Source of the DNA: Owenia fusiformis
Lineage: Eukaryota; Annelida; Polychaeta; Sabellida; Oweniidae
Direction of reading: 5' to 3'
Length of the DNA: 64,000 nt
Assembly: GCA_903813345.2 (NCBI GenBank)
Contig: CAIIXF020000004.1
Coordinates: 26,909,985-26,973,984, forward strand
Shown here one piece after another: positions 56,187 to 64,000 of the stretch. Within the stretch, counting starts at the first letter, position 1; every line of letters starts with the position of its first letter. The notes below the pieces were generated by a model. The model did not search any database. It was not told where the DNA came from and saw only the letters and a list, made by a program, of their open reading frames with translations. The translations under genes and the position numbers were made by a program.

Positions 56187-58020
56187 GGGCAAGGATTGGC
56201 TCCCAGAATGCAATACTGATATTTTGCCATATTATGACCTTGACCTTATTTTCACATAGTCATGACATGATTACAAAATTCAAAATCAAAACATCCACCA
56301 TATTTTCACTTCAAAATTTGAATCGTGAGTTTTGGCCTTATTTGAAGACAAAAAAATCAACACACGGAAAAGGATTAAGATATTAGTACAAATCTCTTGG
56401 ATTGCTAATTATGAATTTATAGCCGGTTATCAGAAAATAATGACATTTTCAATGTTGTCATTAATCAAGGTCAAGGTCGAATATCGAGTTGGAGCCCTGG
56501 GAGGCAATCCTCCGTGGGTAAAGGGCTATTAAAAGAGTTTGGGAGTCACTCTTGGAAAGAGTACCAATGTACCAATTGTTGTAAATGTCATGGAGGTGTC
56601 ATGTTTTAAAATGCAAAATAATGTGGAAAAGAGTGGAATCAGCAAGGAATAAAATAAACAGGCATCAAGTCAACACTCTAAATTATATAGAAATGCAAGA
56701 AAATCAGACACTTCATTCAAATTTTAGAGAGAAATCGAGTGAAATCAACAAGGAATAAACTAAACAGACATGTAGTGAACACTCTAAATTGGATAGAAAA
56801 ACCAAAAATCAGACAGTTTTCTCGAGAATTTTTGAGCATGCGAGGAGTCCCATATGGTCATATACTTCAAGAGTTTTATGCAATTTCTTGGGGATTTTTT
56901 CAAAACTGTTTTAAGTGATTTCCAAATTGCTTCCTTAAAATTGACTAATTTATTAAACCAACTTAGCTACTTAAGCATGAACACAAATTCTTATGGAGGA
57001 GATGATATTGAAATTAGGTTAATCATTATTCTTATCATTTCCATTGAGTTTGCAACTAGCTCTAAGTATGACTAGAATACATGTATTCCAAATACCAATG
57101 ATTCAAACAGGTTTAAAGTGTCGTCTGCTAGAATGCTTTTTAGGAGATTGCTCTGTAAATTTTGAATAAAGTGTCTGATTTTAATGCATTTCTATACAAT
57201 TTGGAGTGTTGACTGCATGCCTGTTTACTTTATTCCTTGCTAATTCAACTCATTTCTCTTTAAAATTTGAATGAAGTGTCTGATTTTCTTGCATTTCTAT
57301 ACAATTTAGAGTGTTAACTACATGCCTGTTTACTTTATTCATTGCTGATTCCACTCTTTTCCACTATATTTTACATTTCAAAACATGACCACCTTGTCTG
57401 ATTTTCTTGCATTTCTATACAATGTAGAGTGTTGACTACATGTCTGTATATTTTATTCCTTGCTTATTCCACTCTTTCAATTCGATTTTATATTTAAAAT
57501 GTCTGTGTGCTAGAATTCTTACTTACCAAAATTGCTCTGTAAATTTTGATTTTATTTTATATCTTGCCTATTCCACTCTTTTCCACTCCATTTGACATTT
57601 GAAAATACGACCAAGTGAAGTTGGATGATTCTTTCCCCTGCGACCCCCCATCCCCTCCCCAACCCCCCACTTACAAGTAGCCAATAGGACTTTGAATTTT
57701 ACATCAATTAGAATACTTTTTCTTGAAACTTCCCTATTTTAATAGGACTTTAAGTCATAGTAAATGTAATAGGAACTTTTAATCGAAAGTTAGTAGTATC
57801 ATGATCTTTCAAGACTCTTGAAAACCCATGGTAGAATAAGCAATCTTTTTAATTACCATCAAAATTAGACATTCCCAGTCACCCCCCTCCCGCTAAAAAT
57901 GAGAACTTGCACGAGCACGATTTAACTTATACCATTGTCTTATTGGCATGACAGAGCCAATTTTAAGCTAAGGTTAATGAAAACATAGAATTACATTCTG
58001 CACTGAGGGCTGATATGAAT
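56187..58020. repeat. Region with several 106-bp repeat copies in both orientations
   Basis: Plus-oriented units lie at about 56,580-56,830 (two units). Minus-oriented units lie at about 57,125-57,480, with further decayed parts to 57,610. The stretches 56,187-56,580, 56,830-57,120 and 57,620-58,020 hold nothing recognised. Short C-rich tracts are at 57,637-57,668. Confidence 0.6.
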
Positions 58021-58034
58021 AAGTCACAACCCAC

Positions 58035-58097
58035 GGTCCCTCGCTTTCCGGGCAATTGCTCTACTACTGAACTATAGGACTGACTGACTCTTCCACA
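58035..58097 (-). repeat. Degraded tRNA-like / SINE copy
   Basis: On the minus strand, CAGTCCTATAGTTCAGTAGT, AGAGCAATTGCCCGGAAAGC and GAGGGACCGTGGGTTGTGA parallel the sequence at 14,364-14,455. The A box is kept and the B box is damaged (GGTTGTGAC). Confidence 0.5.
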
Positions 58098-58379
58098 CCA
58101 ACACTGCATATATAGAATTGCTGCCATTTCTGACTTACATGCCAAGTTTCATTGACCATTTACTTTATATATAGACGAACAATCAAGAAATGGAAAAAAA
58201 TATTCTATACTTAGTCACCCAGACATAATTTTACAATAATGTAATCGGGAGAAGCTTTATTAGATTTCCGTTAAGTCTAATATTATTGTTAGATCAAATA
58301 ACATTAAGCCCATCACAGAATTCCCATTCGTGTCAATACAATGTGGCGATGATGTATCACATAAAAGAGAAAGTTCAAG

Positions 58380-58915
58380 ATGGCATATATCATTTTGAAA
58401 TGAAAAATGTAGGAATAAGCAAGAAATAAAGTAAACAGGCATGTAGTCAACACTCTAAATTGTATAGAAATGCTAGAAAATCAGACACTTCATTCAAATT
58501 TTAGAGAGAAATGAGAGGAATCAGCAAGGAATAAAGTAAACAGGCATGTAGCTAACACTCTAAATTGTATAGAAATGCAAGAAAATCAGACACTTCATTC
58601 AAATTTTAGAGAGAAATGAGAGGAATCAGCAAGGAATAAAGTAAACAGGCATGTAGTGAACACTCTAAATTGTATAGTTATGCAAGAAAATCAGATACTT
58701 CGTTCAAATTTTAGAGAGAAATGAGAGGAATCAGCAAGGAATAAAGTAAAAAGGCATGTAGTTAACACTCTAAATTGTATAGAAATGCGTGAAAATCAGA
58801 CATGTCATTCAAATTGTAGAGAGAAATGAGTCAAATCAGAAAGGAATAAAGTAAACGGGCATGTAGTTAACACACTATATTGTATAGAAATGTAAAACAT
58901 CAGTCATTTTATTCA
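58380..58915 (+). repeat. 106-bp repeat array, 5 units
   Basis: AGGAATCAGCAAGGAATAAA, GTAAACAGGCATGTAG, AACACTCTAAATTGTATAGA and TCATTCAAATTTTAGAGAGA in order, five times, the last diverged. Confidence 0.88.
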
Positions 58916-59625
58916 AATTCCATGGGAAAACCCTCCCCTCTCTACCCAACTCCTACAACTGAATCAAAGCTTGACAAGACATGTGAAGCAAGACTACAAA
59001 GGCATAATCACATATGTTTTGATATTTTAGCCTAAAAAGGCCCAAAATAAGGCCAAGTCATACCTAAAAGGCCCATTAATTGAGGCCCTACAAAATAATT
59101 GGGCCCAAATTTTTTTGGAGCCCAAATTTTTTTTCTTGGCCCACCCCAGGGGGGGGCATGGATCCACCAGTGAGTCACAAATAAAATCTCCATAAAAATC
59201 ATTTACCCCCTCCCACCTCCCCCCTCTGTTCTCATTCCTGATTCTTATAAAGAGAGAGGGTTGATGTGGGCTTTTAATGAAAGACAATCTATATCACATG
59301 CCGACTATTGTAAGTTTTTCAATGGAAAGTGGCACCTTATCTTAGAACACAGGCAGACTATAATCCAAGTCTAATTAAATGGATATGTCAGTATGGTCTT
59401 GTATTAAAATACTAAGTGAAAGTCAGTGGTTTTCATAGAATATTAATAAAAAGAAAGATTTATGAACAAAGAGAGACTTTGTACAAAAAAGGTTATGCAT
59501 GAAGCAATAGATTATGAAAGAATAGATTATGAATAAAGAGAAAACAATGAATAAAGAGAAAGATAATGACTATAAAGGGTTACCAAAAAAGTAATAAATC
59601 TAAAAGTATCATATCAATGCAAATT
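58916..59625. other. Non-coding, nothing recognised
   Basis: Contains a poly-G tract near 59,149-59,157 and GAATAAAGAGAAA phrases at 59,460-59,575. Confidence 0.4.
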
Positions 59626-59629
59626 CCTC

Positions 59630-60320
59630 TGTTGTCAATCTACTCAATGTCAATTCATTTCAATGTTAATGTACTCAAAGTTGATCCATATTAATGTCAA
59701 TATACTCAAAGTCAATCCATCTCAATGTCTATCTACTCAATGTCAATCTACTCAATGTCAACCTGAAGAAAAATCAATCTACTCAATATCAATGTCCTAA
59801 ATATCAATATACTCAATGTCAATCTAACTCAATATCAATCTACTCAATGTCAGTCCAACTCAATGTCAATCTACTCAAAGTCAATCCAACTCAATGTCAA
59901 TCTACTCAAAGTCAATCCAACTCAATGTCAATCTACTCAATGTCAATCTAACTCAATCTCAATCTACTCAAAGTCAATCCAATTCAATGTCAATCTACTC
60001 AAAGTCAATCCAACTCAATGTCAATCTACTCAATGTCAATCCAACTCAATCTCAATCTACTCAAAGTCAATCCAACTCAATGTCAATCTACTCAAAGTCA
60101 ATCCAACTCAATGTCAATCTAACTCAATGTCAATCTACTCAATGTCAATGTCCTAAATATCAATATACTCAATGTCAATCTAACTCAATATCAATCTACT
60201 CAATCTTGATTCATATTAATGTCAATCTACTCAAAGTCAATCCAACTCAATGTCAATCTACTCAATGTCAATCCAACTCAATGTCAATCTACTCAATATC
60301 AATCCAACTCAATTTCAATA
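59630..60320. repeat. Minisatellite, 15/16-bp units
   Basis: TCAATCTACTCAATG and TCAATCCAACTCAATG alternate with variants (AAAG, ATAT), giving composite units of about 31 bp. Long open frames in three phases across it are by-products of the repeat. Confidence 0.88.
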
Positions 60321-60828
60321 AGATTCATCTTTTCTTACATATTGAAGAGTGAATATTTGATAATGCAAACAAATTAGGATATAAGCTCTAAAAATCACTG
60401 AGGATTTTCTCTAATATCTAAACAAGTCTGCAATAATTCTTCAATAAGGTAATGTCAAGGCTAGTTGATGGAATACCTCACAGTGATGAATTACTTGCAA
60501 GTCCAATGAATCCTAATGCACTTGGGAACAGAAAGTATCCTGAGCAACAGCTAGATTTCTGCTGTACTCTTTAAATAAGAGATGATTCTAGAATTTAGCC
60601 AATATGACAGGATGTGTCAGTATACAAGTGTTTTAGGTTGCTGTCTAATTCAAAGAGTTTATACTTTAAAATGGTATTGATATCTTGTTAAACAAGGGGA
60701 GAAATTAAAATGTAAGAGTGATAGAGAAAGACAGTTTTGCAAAGGGTAACATGGTCATGAAATTGAATTGATTTCCATAACACACCAAAATATGTCATGA
60801 TGGTTATGTTTTCATTGTAAAATTGAGT
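60321..60828. other. Non-coding, nothing recognised
   Basis: A plain AT-rich spacer between two arrays. Confidence 0.4.
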
Positions 60829-60829
60829 G

Positions 60830-61870
60830 GAAATGAGTGGAATCAGCAAGGAATAAACCAAACAGGCATGTAGCCAACACTCTAAATTGTATAGAAATCC
60901 AAGAAAATCAGACACTTCATTCAAATTTTAGAGAGAAATCAAGTGGAATCAGCAAGGAATAAACCAAACAGGCATGTAGCCAACACTCTAAATTGTATAG
61001 AAATCCAAGAAAATCAGACACTTCATTCAAATTTTAGAGAGAAATCAAGTGGAATCAGCAAGGAATAAACCAAACAGGCATGTAGTCAAGACTCTAAATT
61101 GTATAGAAATACAAGAAAATCAGATATTTCATTCAAATTTTAGAGAGAAAAGAGTGGAATCAGCAAGGAATAAAGTAAACAGGCATGTAGTCAACACTCT
61201 AAATTGTATAGAAATACAAGAAAATCAGATATTTCATTCAAATTTTAGAGAGAAATCAAGTGGAATCAGCAAGGAATAAACCAAACAGGCATGTAGCCAA
61301 CACTCTAAATTGTATAGAAATCCAAGAAAATCAGACACTTCATTCAAATTTTAGAGAGAAATCAAGTGGAATCAGCAAGGAATAAACCAAACAGGCATGT
61401 AGTCAAGACTCTAAATTGTATAGAAATACAAGAAAATCAGATATTTCATTCAAATTTTAGAGAGAAAAGAGTGGAATCAGCAAGGAATAAAGTAAACAGG
61501 CATGTAGTCAACACTCTAAATTGTATAGAAATACAAGAAAATCAGATATTTCATTCAAATTTTAGAGAGAAAAGAGTGGAATCAGCAAGGAATAAAGTAA
61601 ACAGGCATGTAGCCAACACTCTAAATTGTATAGAAATACAAGAAAATCAGATATTTCATTCAAATTTTAGAGAGAAAAGAGTGGAATCAGCAAGGAATAA
61701 AGTAAACAGGCATGTAGCTAACACTCTAAATTGTGTAGAAATACAAGAAAATCAGATATTTCATTCAAATTTTAGAGAGAAAAGAGTGGAATTAGCAAGG
61801 AATAAAGTAAACAGACATGTAGTCAACGCTCTAAATTATATAGAAATGCAAGAAAATCAAACATCGAGTG
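60830..61870 (+). repeat. 106-bp repeat array, about 10 units (largest of the family here)
   Basis: Unit starts at about 60,841, 60,947 and 61,053 fix the 106-bp period for the GAAATCAAGTG-type units; units with GAAAAGAGTG are slightly shorter. Two subtypes occur: CCAAACAGGCATGTAGCC with GACACTTCATT, and GTAAACAGGCATGTAGTC with GATATTTCATT. Subtypes are grouped, and a four-unit block appears duplicated (compare 60,930-61,260 with 61,250-61,580). The 182-codon frame across it is a by-product. Confidence 0.92.
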
Positions 61871-62044
61871 AAATAGGCATTAGCAGACGGACATTTGGAG
61901 GGGAAACGAAATAAAAAATCAACATGATCATTCCTGCTTATTGATACTGGAATTGATAAATGCATTATACCCCTCCCATAAAATATCATTGTAGATAGTT
62001 TAGATAAAGGCAATTGAAACATAGAGGGCAAGCGGGGAATATAT

Positions 62045-62122
62045 ATCTCAGATAACCTGAACTTTTTTATCTTTTGGTTGAAGCTTCAACCAAAAGATAA
62101 AAATGTTCAGGTTATGTGAGAT
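62045..62122. repeat. 78-bp near-perfect palindrome
   Basis: Arms of 39 bp are centred on GAAGCTTC (midpoint 62,083.5). The inner arms are GATAACCTGAACTTTTTTAT and CTTTTGGTTGAAG mirrored by CTTCAACCAAAAG and ATAAAAATGTTCAGGTTAT. Only three or so positions mismatch. There is no loop, so as DNA it is a cruciform-capable palindrome and as RNA a continuous hairpin. Confidence 0.9.
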
Positions 62123-62399
62123 TCTAATTGGAAAACTGTCTCACTGCTGAGGGAGGGTGAGACTTAATTACCTATAATTAATTAATTAATAATTATCTCA
62201 CAATTGTGATAAAAATTAGGCTTTTCTGGTCTCAGACTTTGGACTCTGATGCTGCATTACACAATGATGAACAAGGAACAGACGTGAACAATACCGTACC
62301 TAAAACACAGCATTGTGGTCTTGTTGACCAAGAAAGCAAGATGGCCGCAGAAAAGTTAATCAGCTCTAGAACTTATCACTGTGTAACATATGTAAAAAT
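62123..62399. other. Non-coding spacer
   Basis: It contains TTAATTAATTAATAATTA near 62,178. The 65-codon frame at 62,206-62,403 has no support. Confidence 0.4.
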
Positions 62400-62722
62400 T
62401 TGAACGGTTTGGCTGGAAACCTGTAGACAAGCCTCGATAGACAAGATTTTAGGACAGAAAATCCAAAATGGCCATCTTAAAATTTACCCAGAATCCCCAA
62501 AAACCAATCAGTTCTTGACGTTGATATGTAGAAACATTCCTGAAAATTTCAAATGAATCCCTCAAATGGTTTGGCTGAGAATCTGTAGACAAGTCTTAAA
62601 AGTGAAGATTTTAGGACAGAAAATCCAAAATGGCCACCTTAAAATTTAACCAGAATGCCCAAAAACTAATCAGTTCTTGACGTTGATATGTAGAAACATC
62701 CCTGAAAATTTCAGATGAATCC
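62400..62722. repeat. 162-bp array, left part
   Basis: GAAAATCCAAAATGGCC recurs 163 bp apart (about 62,457 and 62,620), with TAGAAACATCCCTGAAAATT and AACTAATCAGTTCTTGACGT. It continues after the hAT element. Confidence 0.88.
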
Positions 62723-62730
62723 CTCAAAAG

Positions 62731-63535
62731 TAGGGATGGGTTCGGTTCGGTTTTTCGGATCATCAGCCGTCGGTTCGGTTTTTTCGGTTCGGTTCATTCA
62801 TTTTAAGGATTTGTATTGATTGACATGATTAGCTGCTTTGTCTCTGACTTCACTGAAAATGAAATTGAAAAAAGCTTTCATTTACCTTTACTTTATGAGA
62901 CTAATATTTTGCACAGTTTACATATTGTTTTATCAGTGAGCAACTTTCCCATCGACTTTTGCGAACCCAAAGTACGTCCAAACGGCTGATTTTAGCTTTG
63001 TGGGAGCTGCAATAATCTTCATTTCTTTTGGGAAAACGGGAATTTGAGATCCAGACGCCATATTTGAATGTATTGTGGGTGCGCACAAAATAATACCCTA
63101 TATCGATAATATATAATAATAATACCCTATAAATTTGCGCAAATCTTTGTATCAATTATGCCACGTTATAACAATATTTTATAGATGGAATTTTATGTTA
63201 TAGTATTTCATGAACAATACATATTATTTAGACTAAAGAATATAGTACCAGGGACCACATGATTGATTACTGAGGGATACGAATACGCGGATACGAAACG
63301 AATCTAGTAAACGAGTGAGCTAGCAACAGACAAGACAGACAAGGTAGGGACTAGGAATATCAAAAATGTTACTGTAAAACAGTGTTTTTAACTGTTTTAT
63401 TGATACTTGACCAATGAAATATTAATCCGAAAACGATCCGAAAAGCTGATCCGAAAGTAGGGCCGTGATCCGAAAACTGATCCGAAGGCTATGAACCGCG
63501 GTTTTTCGGTATTTCGGTTATCCGTCCCACCCCTA
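62731..63535. mobile_element. hAT non-autonomous element, 805 bp, 8-bp target duplication
   Basis: The ends are TAGGGATGGGTTCGG and CCGTCCCACCCCTA. A perfect 8-bp duplication CTCAAAAG lies at 62,723-62,730 and 63,536-63,543. TTCGGTTCGG phrases at the left and ATCCGAAAA phrases at the right are subterminal repeats. No transposase is seen; the 84-codon minus frame inside (62,901-63,155) lacks recognisable motifs. Confidence 0.9.
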
Positions 63536-63543
63536 CTCAAAAG

Positions 63544-64000
63544 GTTTGGCTGAAAACCTGTAGACAAGTCTTGAAAGTAAAGATTTTAGGACGGAAAATC
63601 CAAAACGGCCACCTTAAAATTTACCCAGAATGCCCAAAAACTAATCAGTTCTTGACGTTGATATGTAGAAACATCCCTGAAAATTTCAGATGAATCCCTC
63701 AAATGGTTTGCCTGAAAACCTGTAGACAAGTCTTGAAAGTGAAGATTTTAGGACGGAAAATCCAAAATGGCCACCTTAAAATTTACCCAGAATGCCCAAA
63801 AACTGATCAGTTCTTGACGTTGATATGTAGAAACATCCCTGAAAATTTCAGATGAATCCCTCAAATGGTTTGGCTGGAAACCTATAGACAAGTCTTGAAA
63901 GTGAAGATTTTAGGACTGAAAATCCAAAATGGCCACCTTAAGATTTACCCAGAATGCCCAAAAACTAATCAGTTCTTGACGTTGATATGTAGAAACATCC
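63544..64000. repeat. 162-bp array, right part, runs off the window
   Basis: Units with GGAAAATCCAAAA(C/T)GGCC at about 63,595, 63,757 and 63,919 (period 162). They are more uniform than the same family at 32,211-33,691. Confidence 0.9.

Noticed and set aside
59694-60352. Long overlapping plus-strand frames of Ser/Gln/Asn-rich repeats
   Set aside because: They are produced by a 15/16-bp minisatellite open in all three phases.
61366-61914. 182-codon frame with repeats containing FHSNFREKR
   Set aside because: It lies wholly inside the 106-bp DNA array, and the same words occur at other loci in both orientations without frame conservation.
62901-63155. 84-codon minus frame inside the 805-bp hAT element as a transposase remnant
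   Set aside because: No hAT dimerisation motif or catalytic residues can be seen, and it is far too short.

Overview
This is a 64 kb piece of an AT-rich, gene-poor animal nuclear genome. The evidence for a eukaryote is a long exon ending in a consensus splice donor, tRNA-derived SINE-like sequences, target-site duplications of hAT, TTAA-type and Tigger-type transposons, a non-LTR retrotransposon with a restriction-like endonuclease, and dense satellite and minisatellite DNA. The repeat types suggest a marine invertebrate (mollusc or similar), but I cannot name a species.

Layout. 1-5872 is most of a decayed Tigger/pogo-like DNA element whose left end is cut by the window start. 7600-10968 (minus) is one large Asn/Ser-rich coding exon (1123 residues, unrecognised protein), the only convincing host coding sequence. 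12.4-14.5 kb holds small tandem repeats, a fold-back repeat and a tRNA-like sequence. 14.8-18.96 kb is a satellite of about 20 monomers of 178 bp, split by a 561-bp TTAA-flanked insertion. 20.6-33.7 kb is a mosaic of short inverted-repeat elements, 17-bp arrays, a 585-bp hAT element and a 162-bp-monomer array bounded by inverted ends. 37.1-38.04 kb is a CCATGG-rich palindromic tract. 38,614-44,308 carries two head-to-tail copies of an R2/HERO-type retrotransposon, one full length (3820 bp, 1140-codon ORF) and one 5'-truncated. They are almost identical, sit inside a dispersed 106-bp repeat, and are flanked by a GTTT duplication. 46-62 kb is mostly minisatellites (31, 16, 21, 35 and 15/16 bp), 106-bp repeat arrays, and one small candidate exon at 50,492-50,689 (minus). 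From about 62.4 kb to the end is a second 162-bp array, interrupted by an 805-bp hAT element.

Main points. (1) The tandem retrotransposon pair has the geometry expected if reverse transcriptase jumped from the 5' end of one RNA template to the 3' end of a second during a single integration. (2) Many tandem arrays here appear to have grown from parts of transposable elements: 17-bp units in Tigger-like ends, 11-bp units in fold-back arms, and 162-bp and 106-bp units inside dispersed elements. (3) The large host exon contains a perfect match to the amphipathic-helix pattern of A-kinase anchoring proteins, a testable clue for a protein otherwise without assignment.

All repeat identities, copy counts and boundaries were read by eye. 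Exact boundaries are given only where a target-site duplication or inverted repeat fixes them; the rest are good to roughly 10-30 bp.
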